Origin: Paenibacillus sp. OVF10
GTDB lineage: Bacteria > Bacillota > Bacilli > Paenibacillales > Paenibacillaceae
Assembly: GCA_022836915.1 (NCBI GenBank)
Contig: CP094668.1
Span: 5,890,001-5,954,000 of the forward strand
Direction of reading: 5' to 3'
DNA: 64,000 bases
Made by a program: the position numbers and the translations under genes. Within the stretch, counting starts at the first letter, position 1. Each line of letters begins with the position of its first letter. Of this stretch, positions 19,133 through 28,623 are shown one piece after another. The notes under the pieces were generated by a model. That model was not told the DNA's origin. It was given only the letters and a program-made list of their open reading frames with translations, and did no database searches.

Positions 19133-19160
19133 TATTGTATGTAGGCAGAGGCCCAGAAGT
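19133..19160 (-). promoter_or_regulatory. candidate SigK/SigE-type promoter of sigK
   Basis: On the minus strand AC, 17 bases, then CATACAATA. This matches the SigK pattern AC-N16/17-CATANNNTA, and CATACAAT also fits the SigE -10. It lies about 64 bases upstream of the sigK GTG, in keeping with known SigE then SigK control of sigK in Bacillus. Confidence 0.5.
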
Positions 19161-19199
19161 GCACGTACACTTGAAAAAGGGGATGATCTCGCGAAAATT

Positions 19200-19382
19200 T
19201 CACAGACTCACAGAAACAATGGAGCCCACCCGCTGAAGCAGGAGAAATTCTTTTTCCACACTTTCGATAAAATACTTCTTTTCACCAAATAGGACAACAT
19301 CATTCTGGGCTAATGAAACATCGCTTTTAAAATAGATCACATTGTCCGTTTCACGGAACGCACCTTTGTAATAAAACATCAT
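19200..19382 (-). CDS. small hypothetical protein
   Basis: 60 residues starting at one of two adjacent ATGs (19382 or 19379) behind AAGGAGAGG; a longer 107-residue reading from 19523 lacks a site. The sequence is beta-rich, with FYYKGAFRETDNVIYF and VVLFGEKKYFIESVEKEF, and no membrane segment or cysteine. I do not recognise a family. It lies upstream of sigK on the same strand, separated by the sigK promoter. Confidence 0.5.
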   Translation of the reverse strand: MMFYYKGAFRETDNVIYFKSDVSLAQNDVVLFGEKKYFIESVEKEFLLLQRVGSIVSVSL

Positions 19383-19502
19383 ATCCCTCTCCTTCTTAAC
19401 ACTACCTATGTAATCAATTAAACCATTACTTACACTCTCATTAACCCCTCCCCAAAAATAAAAATACCTCATATGTTCCATTCCGATGACTTGATTCATA
19501 AC

Positions 19503-19536
19503 AAAAACCCCAGCTCTGTACAAAACAGAACTGAGG
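19503..19536 (-). terminator. terminator of the secreted esterase gene
   Basis: On the minus strand CCTCAGTTCTGT pairs with ACAGAGCTGGGG (with G-U pairs), loop TTTGT, then five Ts. Confidence 0.75.
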
Positions 19537-19575
19537 CTGCGGCTTATCCAATATGAATCCCAGTAATTCGGTTAA

Positions 19576-20523
19576 TCACTTGAAGATTCGTTGTGAGAAC
19601 TGATACAGGCCGCTGTTCCAGACAGATGGTTCGTGTCCACCAACATCCTGATACCAGGTATGCGGAATGTTCATGCTGCTCAAGCCGTTTTTGAAATTCT
19701 GGCTGACCCATAACAGACCGTCACTCGATCCACAGGAGATCCACAACAATTTGAGTTGGCTAGCGACTTGTCCCGGGTTGGAAACCAGCTGCGATACAGA
19801 TTGCGTGTTCGGTGCAGCAGAGAAGGCCCCTACCCAGGCGAAGGTATTCAGATTTTTCAATCCAAAGTTAAGCGACTGCCCACCACCCATGGACAGACCG
19901 GCCAACGCACGACTATTCTTGTCTTTGTACACCGGATAATTGGCCTCGATATGAGGAATCAGATCCTTGAGCAAGTCTTGCTCAAATCGTTCAAACGCAG
20001 CCACCTTGTCTGGAGCAAAAATGTCACCAACTGGACGATCGTCCTTCATGGCACGGCCATTCGGCATGACAACAATCATATCTGACAGCTTACCTTCAGA
20101 ATACAGGTTGTCCAGAATGTTCTTCGGTTTCATGGCGTTTACCCACTCATGCTCATCTCCACCGATACCGTGCAAGAGATACAGGACGTTATACTTTTTA
20201 TTTTGTGAATATCCTGGCGGTGTATACACCGTCGCTTTCCGTGTATTGCCTACCGTTGTGGAATAATAGGAGATCAGATTGGTATTGCCGTGCGGAATAT
20301 TGTTACGATACGCATCATAACCCGGCGGTGCAGGCACAACCGGAGTGTTAGCCAGCGCATTTTGTTCCGTATTATCCATGGTGCCGGTCGCTCCCTGATC
20401 GATCACCGCCTGAATGGGGGTTGTAGCTGGAGTTTCCTGCATATCGGCTGCAGACGCCATCGTTGGTACAAGGAGTGCTGCTGTGATGGAGAGACTCAGA
20501 ATCTTGGACAGACGTTTTTTCAT
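19576..20523 (-). CDS. secreted esterase, CE1/feruloyl-esterase (esterase D) family
   Basis: 315 residues. A Sec signal peptide (MKKRLSKILSLSITAALLVP, cleavage near ASA-AD at about 26) is followed by a linker and an alpha/beta-hydrolase of the esterase D/PF00756 family: VYTPPGYSQNKKYNVLYLLHG (oxyanion side), nucleophile GLSMGGG (about residue 207), acid region SCGSSDG and histidine in VGGHEPSVW near the C terminus. Relatives are feruloyl or acetyl-xylan esterases attached to xylanases, which fits the GH43 genes later in the window. Start ATG at 20523 behind AAAGGAG. Confidence 0.88.
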   Translation of the reverse strand: MKKRLSKILSLSITAALLVPTMASAADMQETPATTPIQAVIDQGATGTMDNTEQNALANTPVVPAPPGYDAYRNNIPHGNTNLISYYSTTVGNTRKATVYTPPGYSQNKKYNVLYLLHGIGGDEHEWVNAMKPKNILDNLYSEGKLSDMIVVMPNGRAMKDDRPVGDIFAPDKVAAFERFEQDLLKDLIPHIEANYPVYKDKNSRALAGLSMGGGQSLNFGLKNLNTFAWVGAFSAAPNTQSVSQLVSNPGQVASQLKLLWISCGSSDGLLWVSQNFKNGLSSMNIPHTWYQDVGGHEPSVWNSGLYQFSQRIFK

Positions 20524-20870
20524 CAATATCAATCTCCTTTGGAATATGATTTTCAACCGTGTTCGAACCTCGTAACAGGTCTTTCAGATACACACAAAAC
20601 TTCAATTGAAAGCCCTTACATTTTAGAGTAAAGTTCCTCCTTTCCACGCATGAATACGGACCTGCATCCTTTGCCTTTCCCAATATGGAAGTAAAGATCC
20701 ACGATCCATAATTTACAATGAATTCCAATTACAATTTTATTATATCATCTCCCAAGACTTGTACATCATCAAAAAACTTAAATAACTATATCTTATACTT
20801 TAAAAAGTATACTTCTGCACACCACCATACCCTCTATTCGCTTCCCCAGCTTCGGATCTCATCATGATAT

Positions 20871-20912
20871 AAAAACGCCTCAACTCTCCGTGTTCAACGG
20901 AAGAATTGAGGC
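20871..20912 (-). terminator. terminator of the MFS gene
   Basis: On the minus strand CGCCTCAATTCTTCCGT / ACGGAGAGTTGAGGCG hairpin followed by five Ts. The rest of 20524-20870 holds the esterase promoter region; I see no gene or clear motif. Confidence 0.85.
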
Positions 20913-20927
20913 GAACCGATTCCATTT

Positions 20928-22175
20928 TCAGCTTGCCGACGCTGCCTCTACTACCTCAACAACCTCTGGCCCATGATGTTTACGATCCATGAACAGACTA
21001 AAGAGCAGTCCTAGCAAACCCAATCCGGCAATAACTGCTGCATACAAAGGTACCGATACAAGACCCGTGTGGGTAATTGCATACCCGCCCAGATAGGCAC
21101 CACCTGCATTCCCCAGGTTAAATGCGGAGTGACTTGATGTTGTCGCCAGCAGTGGCGCTTCGCGGGTCATATTCATGATTCGAATCTGCAATCCCGGCAT
21201 GATGCCAAAAGCTGCAACGCCCCACAAGAATATAGTGATTACAGCAAGATAAGGGTTCTCCAGGGTAAGCGTAAGTGCAGCCAGAAGCACCGCCAGTATC
21301 CCAAAATTGACGATTAGGGAAGGCATCAGCTTCCAGTCCGCCAGACGGCCGCCAACCATGTTCCCCAAGGTAACGCCGAAGCCAAAGAGCACCAGAATCC
21401 AGGTCACATTCTGTTCGGCAAAACCACTAATGTCCACAAGCATCGGCGTGATGTAAGTAAACACGGCGAATAGACTTCCACATCCCATCGCTCCAACAAG
21501 CAGAACCAATAATACTTGGGGACGAACCAAATTCCGAAATTGCTGTCCGAGGTTTGCCGGTGCTCCTTGTGGGAGGACGGGAATGAAACGAATGATACCA
21601 ATCAACGAAATGATGCCCAAGATCGTAATCGCCCCGAAAGATGACCGCCATCCGAGCTGCTGCCCGATAAACGTACCAAACGGAACGCCAATGATGTTAG
21701 CAATCGTTAGTCCCGCTAGAACAACCGATACCGCTCCTGCCCTTCTCTCGGGCGCAACGAGCCGCGTTGCCATGATTGAACCTACACCGAGGAACGTACC
21801 ATGGGCAAATGCCGTTAATATCCGTGCCGAGATTAACAACCCATATGTAGGAGCAATGACAGACAATGCGTTACCGATAATGAAAATGCACATGAGCAGC
21901 ACCAGCAGTTTCTTCTGTGGAATCTTGTGAGTAAACACGGTTAATATTGGTGCACCTACCGCTACACCAAGAGCATATCCCGTAATGAGTTGTCCTGCTT
22001 GTGGAATGCTTACATTCAAATCTGTTGCTACATTGGGCAGCAGGCCCATAATAATAAATTCAGTCATACCAATCGCAAAAGCTCCAATAGTCAAGCATAA
22101 CAGGGACAATGGAAACGCCCCTCGTTTACCTGACTGTGAAACATGTGGTTGTATTGTGTGTCCAGTCGTGCTCAT
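20928..22175 (-). CDS. MFS transporter, DHA1 (AraJ/PbuE-like)
   Basis: 415 residues, about 12 membrane helices. Family motifs: IGAFAIGMTEFIIMGLLPNVA in helix 1, PQAGQLITGYALGVAVGAPIL, ARILTAFAHGTFLGVGSIMA and IIGVPFGTFIGQQLGWR (antiporter motif). Members export drugs, purine analogues or arabinose. The ATG at 22175 is chosen for its AGGAGAAG site; an upstream start is less likely. It begins 26 bases after the ADP-ribosylglycohydrolase gene stop on the same strand, so the two form an operon. Confidence 0.88.
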   Translation of the reverse strand: MSTTGHTIQPHVSQSGKRGAFPLSLLCLTIGAFAIGMTEFIIMGLLPNVATDLNVSIPQAGQLITGYALGVAVGAPILTVFTHKIPQKKLLVLLMCIFIIGNALSVIAPTYGLLISARILTAFAHGTFLGVGSIMATRLVAPERRAGAVSVVLAGLTIANIIGVPFGTFIGQQLGWRSSFGAITILGIISLIGIIRFIPVLPQGAPANLGQQFRNLVRPQVLLVLLVGAMGCGSLFAVFTYITPMLVDISGFAEQNVTWILVLFGFGVTLGNMVGGRLADWKLMPSLIVNFGILAVLLAALTLTLENPYLAVITIFLWGVAAFGIMPGLQIRIMNMTREAPLLATTSSHSAFNLGNAGGAYLGGYAITHTGLVSVPLYAAVIAGLGLLGLLFSLFMDRKHHGPEVVEVVEAASAS

Positions 22176-22201
22176 AGATGTTCTCTTCTCCTGTCTCTTA
22201 A

Positions 22202-23126
22202 TCAACGATGTTCTGTCGCCTTCGACCACAAGGCATCTGTTAGTTGTTCGAACGTTACACGCATAGCAAGCTTGTCCCGCCAGTGTGCCGGAATACCACT
22301 CAGTCCATAATAAGCACCTGCAATCTGCCCATACACCGCACCTGTAGTATCCGCATCATCACCCAGATTCACAGCTAACAATGCGCCTTCTTCAAAACTT
22401 GCCGACTTATGGAACGCCCATAGTGCTGCCTCAAGTGAACGAACCACATAACCACTGCCCTTAATTTCGGGCGGTTCTTTCCTCTGATAGGACCCCTAAC
22501 AACCTCTTCAATAGCGGGTGAAAATGAAACCTCTTCCCTCCACTGTAGGCATGTCTCCGGCATCAGCATGACGTTTTTGTTCGCTCCGCGCAGACCAGCA
22601 ACAAGTATGGCAGCCAGCACTTCACATGCCTCCACGCTTTCCGTTGCAGCATGTGTTGTCCGAGAGCTCAGCCCGGCATAGCGGATCGCCTCGTTCGGTT
22701 GATTGGCATAAGCCATCGCGATAGGCGCAAGCCTCATAATAGAGCCATTGCCAGCCGTCATCGGGTCAGTTGATCCGCTGTAGGCTTCCCCAGTTATCTC
22801 AAACCTCTCCAAGGCACTTCGGGTGGCCCCGCCGATATCGAAGCAATCGCCTGTGCTGCTCATATACCCGACCTTGTACCAATTGACGTATCTGCGCATC
22901 TGATCCGCAGGATCAAAGTCTGCCTTGCGTACCAAACTTTCTGCCAGACATAGAGCCATGGATGTATCATCTGTCCACTGCCCTGCCTCCAGCCCGAATA
23001 CGCCGCCTCCCACCATATCCGTCACAGGTTCGAACGTGCCTGGACTGCTGAATTCCACTGTAGTTCCGAGCGCATCCCCACTGCAAGCCCGATGAAGCAG
23101 CCATTGAAACGGTCCTTTTGCAGCAT
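22202..23126 (-). CDS. ADP-ribosylglycohydrolase family protein (two frame breaks)
   Basis: After repair about 308 residues of a DraG-type hydrolase that removes ADP-ribose from proteins or small molecules using two Mg ions. Metal-site motifs are clear: GQWTDDTSMALCLAE (about residues 53-67) and LGDDADTTGAVYGQIAGAYYG near the C terminus, with TAGNGSIMRLAP between. Correct start is ATG at 23126, MLQKDRFNGCFIGLAVGDALG, behind GGGAGG. Breaks: 23076-23079 and 22493-22496, each a sense G-run one base short. First gene of an operon with an MFS transporter; no ADP-ribosyltransferase is nearby. Confidence 0.88.
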
Positions 23127-23500
23127 GTTTGTCTTCCTCCCTTAGTCCATATACTTTCAGAATCTTTCTTCCATTCTCCCACATGGCCTGATCTGGCGTA
23201 AAGCTAATAAAATCCAATCAATGAAGCTCCATTTCTTCTATTATAAAAGTGTCGAAAGCTGTTGAACGGCCTGATTATCAAATTTTCATAAAAAAGTTTT
23301 ATTTTTTGAGCTGAAAATACAGTTTATTCGGTACACCGCTTACATGCAAAGGGGTTAACGGTTTGCAACGTTCATCATTTTCTGAAAACAAATCATATAT
23401 GTGAAAATTTTCAATGTAAACAATCATGACGCTCTTGACCCCTCAGTTTGTCCTATGTTACGGTTTTATTAGCTTAAAACGCATATTTTTTCCCAAATTA

Positions 23501-23553
23501 ATATTCATTTTCGATTTACTGCGTCAACTAACTTCCCGCAGGTTAATGAATAT
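23501..23553. other. AT-rich 410-base intergenic region with inverted repeat
   Basis: The gap 23218-23627 has no gene. It holds a widely spaced inverted repeat, ATATTCATT (23501-23509) and AATGAATAT (23545-23553), and two AAAATTTTC motifs (near 23404 and 23573). These may be regulator sites for the HAD/mtlD unit; function unknown. Confidence 0.3.
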
Positions 23554-23627
23554 ACGGAAATGAATTTGCAGAAAATTTTCATTCGTTTTTATTCCCAAAC
23601 TAATTCTGAAACAGGAGGAACAAATTT

Positions 23628-24296
23628 ATGATTAAGGCACTGGTGTTTGATTTCGACGGAACAATTATTGATACAGAGACAGCATGGTATATTGCTTTTC
23701 GTGATGCTTACAAGGAACACGGCGTGGATCTAACCCTGGAGATGTATTCACAATGCATCGGTACCAGTCTGAAAACATTTAATCCGTATGAGTACCTCAT
23801 CACAGATTTGAATCTTCCGATCGATCGGGAAGCGTTCAGGGAATCCGTTCAGTTGCAGCACGCTGCATTGATGAACAAAGAGAAGGTTCGTCCTGGTATT
23901 CAGGAATATCTCGAACAAGCACGTGAAGCCGGACTGAAACTCGCTGTAGCATCCAGCTCCAAACGGGATTGGGTTGAACAGCATCTGGAACAACTGAAAC
24001 TGAAAGATTATTTTGAAGTCATTCGTACGGCAGATGATGTTGCCAATGTGAAGCCTGACCCAGAACTCTACACTCAAGCGCTTGAAGCCCTTGGAGTAAC
24101 TGCAGACGAAGCCGTAGCGATTGAGGATTCACCTAACGGCGCGCGTGCAGCTGCTGCGGCTGGTATGCACTGCGTAGTCATCTCGAATACCATCACAGGA
24201 ACACTGGAATTCGATATGCCTCACCAACGGCTGTCTTGCTTGACTGACCTCTCATTTAACGATTTGATTTCGAAGCCACTCGTCACTACCGTCTAA
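23628..24296 (+). CDS. HAD-family hydrolase, beta-phosphoglucomutase/YhcW-like
   Basis: 222 residues. HAD motif I is FDFDGTIIDTE at 8-18, motif II ASSSKRDW (about 107), motif III Lys in NVKPDPELY (about 143) and motif IV AIEDSPNGARAA (about 166). Members are sugar-phosphate phosphatases or phosphomutases. Start ATG at 23628 behind AGGAGG. mtlD follows after 46 bases on the same strand, so a role in mannitol-phosphate or related polyol metabolism is plausible. The frame is intact. Confidence 0.88.
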   Translation: MIKALVFDFDGTIIDTETAWYIAFRDAYKEHGVDLTLEMYSQCIGTSLKTFNPYEYLITDLNLPIDREAFRESVQLQHAALMNKEKVRPGIQEYLEQAREAGLKLAVASSSKRDWVEQHLEQLKLKDYFEVIRTADDVANVKPDPELYTQALEALGVTADEAVAIEDSPNGARAAAAAGMHCVVISNTITGTLEFDMPHQRLSCLTDLSFNDLISKPLVTTV

Positions 24297-24342
24297 GGTC
24301 TGCACGAATTTCGCGATTTAATCCTTAAAGGGGAGTTCACAC

Positions 24343-25514
24343 ATGAAAGCTGTACATTTTGGTGCGGGCAATATAGGCCGCGGTTTTATCGGTCATATGT
24401 TGTCCGCTTCCGACTACGAAGTCTGCTTTGTCGCACGTAACCCGAAGAAAATCTCCATGCTTCAACAAAGACAGGAATACCCGATTACACTTGCCAACAG
24501 CGAACAGGATACAACGATTGTCAACAACGTGACGGCTATCAACGTAAGTGAGCAGAATCTGGTTGCTGAAGAGATCGCTTCAGCCGATCTGATCACAACC
24601 GCCGTCGGTGTATCTGCACTTGGAGATATCGCAGAGCCTATTGCCAAAGGCATTCAACTTCGCATGAAAAACAATAACCAGGCGCCACTGCATATTATCG
24701 CTTGCGAGAATGCTATAGGTGGGAGCACCCGGCTGAAGAAACGCATCTATCCATTCCTGGATGAAAAAACCCGTAATAAAGCGGAACGTTATGTTTCTTT
24801 CCCCAATGCAGCTGTGGATCGGATTGTTCCGGCCCAAAACCACAAGGACCCGCTGCAGGTCACTGTTGAACCTTTTTACGAATGGGTCGTTCATCGTCCA
24901 GCACTTCTGGATGGTTTTAAGAAAATTGATGGTGTCCACTATGTGGACTCCCTTGAACCTTATATTGAGCGTAAAATGTTTACGGTGAATACAAGCCACT
25001 GTGTTGCCGCATACTTCGGATATCTCGAAGGATTCAAGACAATCCGGCAAGTTATGAGCAACTCCACCCTGCGGGCCAAGGTACGCCATGTTATGGAAGA
25101 GACCGGTGAGATGCTCATCCAGAAGCACGGATTCAACGCACAGAAGCATAATAAATATATCGACACCATACTGGAACGCTTCGCCAATCCCAACCTGACG
25201 GATCAGGTCACCCGAGTTGGACGTTCCCCCTTCGCAAGCTCTCGCCTCATGATCGGCTTGTTCGCCCAGCGATGCAGGCCAGTGAATTCGGAATCGACAT
25301 TCCTCATTTAACTTCTGCTATGGCAGCCGCAATGCTGTTCAATGACAAACGCGACGAGGAAGCCATGAAGCTGCAACACATGATTCGCGAAGATGGCGTC
25401 TCCGCCTTTATCCGTGAACGCATGGGAATTCCCAACGAACATCCCGTTCATCAGAATGTAATCGCCAGCTATCAGGAACTCAGAGGGCGTAAGGAATCGA
25501 CGATACTAACCTGA
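24343..25514 (+). CDS. mtlD: mannitol-1-phosphate 5-dehydrogenase (frame break)
   Basis: After repair about 390 residues, the normal length. It interconverts mannitol-1-phosphate and fructose-6-phosphate with NAD. The N terminus MKAVHFGAGNIGRGFIG is the NAD-binding motif; the mannitol dehydrogenase C-terminal domain holds KKIDGVHYVDSLEPYIERK and NTSHCVAAYFGY, with the catalytic lysine region KMFTVN. Start ATG at 24343 behind AAGGGGAG. The frame breaks at 25226-25230 (C-run one short), after VGRSP; the repaired text continues LRKLSPHDRLVRPAMQAS. No PTS mannitol transporter gene is in the window. Confidence 0.93.
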
Positions 25515-25580
25515 ATATGCCTATCAGTCCTATCAAGGTTATTGGTTCGATCCCGCAAACTGAATAAAACACGGTGAAGA

Positions 25581-25623
25581 AGCCGGAGGAACCTATGCAT
25601 GGCACTGTTCCTTCCGGCTCTTT
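25581..25623 (+). terminator. terminator of mtlD
   Basis: AGCCGGA.GGAAC / GTTCCTTCCGGCT hairpin followed by TTTGTCTTT. Confidence 0.75.
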
Positions 25624-25665
25624 GTCTTTACATGGCACGGTACACTCTATATGGTAGTGTAGCTA

Positions 25666-25707
25666 ATAAAAAAAGCGTATCTCCTCTCTCGAAGAAACAC
25701 GCTTTTA
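25666..25707 (-). terminator. terminator of the lipoprotein gene
   Basis: On the minus strand AAAGCGTGTTTCTTC / GAGGAGATACGCTTT hairpin (imperfect) followed by seven Ts. Confidence 0.65.
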
Positions 25708-25769
25708 GGTAATCTTTTAATTTACTTATCCGTTCGGCGTTCGGCGTAACCACGTGACTCATCCCTTTT

Positions 25770-26660
25770 CTACTCATTCATAATGGAATTGAGGGATGCA
25801 TAGGCCATTGGCAGGAAACCTTCCGAAGGTTCACCAATCGGTGCTTGGATGTGGAAAACGAAACCATTGCCGTCCAGTTCTTTCACAATAAAGTACTCTG
25901 TTTTCTTATCATTCTGGGACATCATGTACAGTTTTGCATCCTTCATTGGTCCATTACTGAGTTGTTCAGCCGTTAATTGTTTCACTTCTCCGGTCTCGGA
26001 CAACTCTTCCTTGGCATCCATCTTCAGCGCATCCAGATTGTAATTCGCCGGCAGCTTCTCAATCTCTATCTCATAATCCGGATCAATCTTCATTGTTAAT
26101 TCATGGTCTTCCGCGTCAAAAGCCATCGGTTCAAACACATAAAGTGAATAACCTTTCGCTTGTGCCAATGTCACTGGGCGTTTTTCGGTCATTCCTTCTA
26201 CCGTCACTTCCAGCTCTGATGTCTTCGGACGATCGGACGTTACTGTACCGCCTGCATTGGAACCGTTATTCTCATCACTCGATTCAATCTTTGCAATCTC
26301 TGTAAGTACCAACTGTTTCGTTGTTGCATCAATCGTTTTCTCTACATATTTGAAGCGAACGGAATCTTCGTCATCAATATCATCCAGAGACTTCTGCAGA
26401 TCTTCACTCACCTGGAATGACATCGGCTTCTCATTCACTCGAATCTCAACGGTATGCGGATCAGCCCATCCAGTCAGAATACCTTCTGCTTCTATTGCAG
26501 CACTTTCATTTGGTTGTTGCTCCGGTGCTGGTGACTGTTCTTCCGTATTATTCACTGGTGGCTGTGCAGCAGGATTACTGTTCCCACAGGCCACAAGCGA
26601 GAATCCCATAAGTAAAACCAGGAATGATGCACTGACTTTCATTGTATTTCTTTTTCGCAT
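25770..26660 (-). CDS. hypothetical lipoprotein
   Basis: 296 residues. Lipoprotein signal at 1-25 (SFLVLLMGFSLVAC, lipidated Cys at about 25), then a Pro/Gln/Glu-rich linker to about 55, a beta-rich domain (IEAEGILTGWADPHTVEIRV) and, after a Ser/Gly/Asn linker at about 130-145, a second domain (SELEVTVEGMTEKRPVTLA). It is acidic and has no motif of an enzyme that I recognise. Start ATG at 26660 behind GGAGGTG. Third in a row of minus-strand envelope genes, but 142 bases from the YkyA gene. Confidence 0.75.
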   Translation of the reverse strand: MRKRNTMKVSASFLVLLMGFSLVACGNSNPAAQPPVNNTEEQSPAPEQQPNESAAIEAEGILTGWADPHTVEIRVNEKPMSFQVSEDLQKSLDDIDDEDSVRFKYVEKTIDATTKQLVLTEIAKIESSDENNGSNAGGTVTSDRPKTSELEVTVEGMTEKRPVTLAQAKGYSLYVFEPMAFDAEDHELTMKIDPDYEIEIEKLPANYNLDALKMDAKEELSETGEVKQLTAEQLSNGPMKDAKLYMMSQNDKKTEYFIVKELDGNGFVFHIQAPIGEPSEGFLPMAYASLNSIMNE

Positions 26661-26802
26661 ATGAACACCTCCGTTAGCTTATACGCAATGATGCTTGTCC
26701 ATGTTGCTTCTCATCCATTGGCTTGGCTGTATACTAGTACTTACACGGGAGACAGGCAGCTCAATCATGCAAAATGTCTGAACGATTATTGTAGTCCTCT
26801 AC

Positions 26803-27456
26803 CTAACTGGCTTGATCCATCTGTACCAGTTTGGCATTGGCTCCGTTAAACGCTTTGGTCTGGAGGTTAAATTGCTTTCGGAATTCAGCAAGCTTCGCAT
26901 ATTCGCTATTTCGTACCCGAATGGCTCGCTTAATCTTAACCAGATTAGGTTCTGCACTTTCTCTCATCAGATCATACAACTGTTCATCTGCACTCAGACT
27001 CAGCTGATACGAGGCAACAAAATTTTCCAATGCACGTGCTCTTGCTTCATATTGATCCAGCACCTTTTCAGCCTGTGCCAACGTTTCTTCTTTTTCAAAT
27101 GATAGTTCTTCCAATGAACTGCGCAGGGCCACCGTCTTCTCGTTGGTCTGTTTCATGGCCTCTTCCGCCTGTTTCAACAACGTTCTTCGTTCATGAATAT
27201 GATCTGCTGCCTGATCCAGCAGTGCTTCGAGATCACTGTTTTTATTCTTGCCTTTGTCTAAAATAGACTTGTATAAGTTCATATCTTCCTGCTCGTGACT
27301 ACTCAGTTTGTTCAAACTCTGGTCGATCTCCTGACCGCTGAGCACCAATTGGTTTATCTGATTTGCCGCAGGCTCCTGCGGATCTCCACAACCACTTACC
27401 AGCAGAATTAGCAATACACTAACTGCCGCAAGCGCCACTTTTTTACTCGTTAGCAC
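26803..27456 (-). CDS. YkyA-family putative cell-wall-binding lipoprotein
   Basis: 217 residues. Lipobox LVSGC at about 19-23, then an almost wholly alpha-helical coiled-coil protein of the YkyA family (SSHEQEDMNLYKSILDKGK; LLKQAEEAMKQTNEK; FVASYQLSLSADEQLYDL). Function of the family is unknown; it is envelope-attached. The start is GTG at 27456 behind AGGAAGG. It follows the polysaccharide deacetylase by 37 bases, so the two are cotranscribed. Confidence 0.87.
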   Translation of the reverse strand: MLTSKKVALAAVSVLLILLVSGCGDPQEPAANQINQLVLSGQEIDQSLNKLSSHEQEDMNLYKSILDKGKNKNSDLEALLDQAADHIHERRTLLKQAEEAMKQTNEKTVALRSSLEELSFEKEETLAQAEKVLDQYEARARALENFVASYQLSLSADEQLYDLMRESAEPNLVKIKRAIRVRNSEYAKLAEFRKQFNLQTKAFNGANAKLVQMDQAS

Positions 27457-27493
27457 CCAAGCCCTTCCTCTCTTGCATCATTTTGTTGTTATA

Positions 27494-28402
27494 TTACAAG
27501 CGGGTATCTCCGCTAAAATTCGCTATCCAATGTGCATCCGGATCGTATACTTCGAACTCGTAACCTCGATCTTCGAGCAGCTTCAGAATACGTGGCAAAG
27601 CCTGAACCGTCTGCTCCCGCTCATGCATCAGAATTACTTCCTTATCCCGATGTACACTTTTGCTCACGCGGGCCACAATCTTGTCCGGCTGACCGGGAAG
27701 ATTCCAATCCAGTGAATCTGTCGTCCAGTCCCACATTTTGAACCCGGCCGCCGCAATGTCACCTCTGAACTTTTCACCGATCTGTGGACTGCTGCCATAA
27801 GGTGCACGAATAAGATGAGGTGTAAAACCAATTAGGTCTTGCACCATCTTCTGCTCTTTCTTGAACTCTTTCACAAAGTTCGCAGAGCTCCCACTCTTAT
27901 ACAGCTTTTTATAGTTATGCGTTATGCTGTGGAGTCCAGGGTAACTGCCTTCTTTCAACAGCCGTTTTACTGCTTCTGGATGCTGGTTTAACTGACGTCC
28001 GATCATGAAAAAGGTAGCCTTCGCCTCATGCTGCTTCAAAATATCCAGCAGTTGTTCCGTATATTCAGTTGGGCCATCATCAAACGTTATGTATGCCAAT
28101 TTGCGAACCTGACCCTGGAACCGTACCGGCTCCTCCTTTGCATCCGGAGTAACTTGTATCATGCCGAGCTTGGCGGGCTGTTCGATTACAGTCATTGGAG
28201 GCGGCGCCACAACGCTTTTGATCCAATGCGTCATGCCAAGGAATATATATGTTACACCGGTAACGAACAGTACCAGGAGCATTAGAGCTATGCTAATCCT
28301 TCCATACCGGATTTTTCTTCGTTTATGTGTTTTAGCGCGACTTGTGCTGGGCGGAATACTTCCACGTTCTCCCGCTCTCTCTTGTTGGACTCTCACTTTC
28401 AT
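27494..28402 (-). CDS. membrane-anchored polysaccharide deacetylase (NodB domain)
   Basis: 302 residues. Basic N terminus, one membrane helix at about 35-57, then a NodB homology domain with all five motifs: TFDDGP (about 108), the zinc triad HSITH, RAPYG, WDWTTDSLDW and ILMHE. Enzymes of this kind remove acetyl groups from peptidoglycan (PdaA/PgdA type) or chitin oligomers outside the membrane. Start ATG at 28402. First gene of an operon with the YkyA lipoprotein, which supports a cell-wall role. Confidence 0.9.
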   Translation of the reverse strand: MKVRVQQERAGERGSIPPSTSRAKTHKRRKIRYGRISIALMLLVLFVTGVTYIFLGMTHWIKSVVAPPPMTVIEQPAKLGMIQVTPDAKEEPVRFQGQVRKLAYITFDDGPTEYTEQLLDILKQHEAKATFFMIGRQLNQHPEAVKRLLKEGSYPGLHSITHNYKKLYKSGSSANFVKEFKKEQKMVQDLIGFTPHLIRAPYGSSPQIGEKFRGDIAAAGFKMWDWTTDSLDWNLPGQPDKIVARVSKSVHRDKEVILMHEREQTVQALPRILKLLEDRGYEFEVYDPDAHWIANFSGDTRL

Positions 28403-28576
28403 GCCACTTCCTTACTTTCATTTTTTCCCGATTATTGGTATATTATCTCGTTTCATGTCTCTATATAGAAGATTAATAGAAAAATGGATCGGGAGAATGA
28501 CAGAATAGTTACAAGCCCGGTTACAATCTACTTATCTCTTTGTTCTCTTTATCTTTCCTGCGGTTACCTTCTCCTG

Positions 28577-28582
28577 TATAAT
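28577..28582 (+). promoter_or_regulatory. candidate -10 of the EamA gene
   Basis: TATAAT preceded by TG lies about 42 bases upstream of the EamA start in the divergent region 28403-28623. No good -35 is present. Confidence 0.4.
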
Positions 28583-28623
28583 GAAGTGATTTACGCCATC
28601 AGAATCATGAAGGAGCTACACCC

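Noticed and set aside
23127..23217. Upstream extension of the ADP-ribosylglycohydrolase to 23217
   Set aside because: That frame is joined only through the base-loss site; the true N terminus MLQKDRFNG with GGGAGG lies at 23126.
24462..25193. Minus-strand frames across mtlD
   Set aside because: Antisense shadows of a well-conserved enzyme gene.
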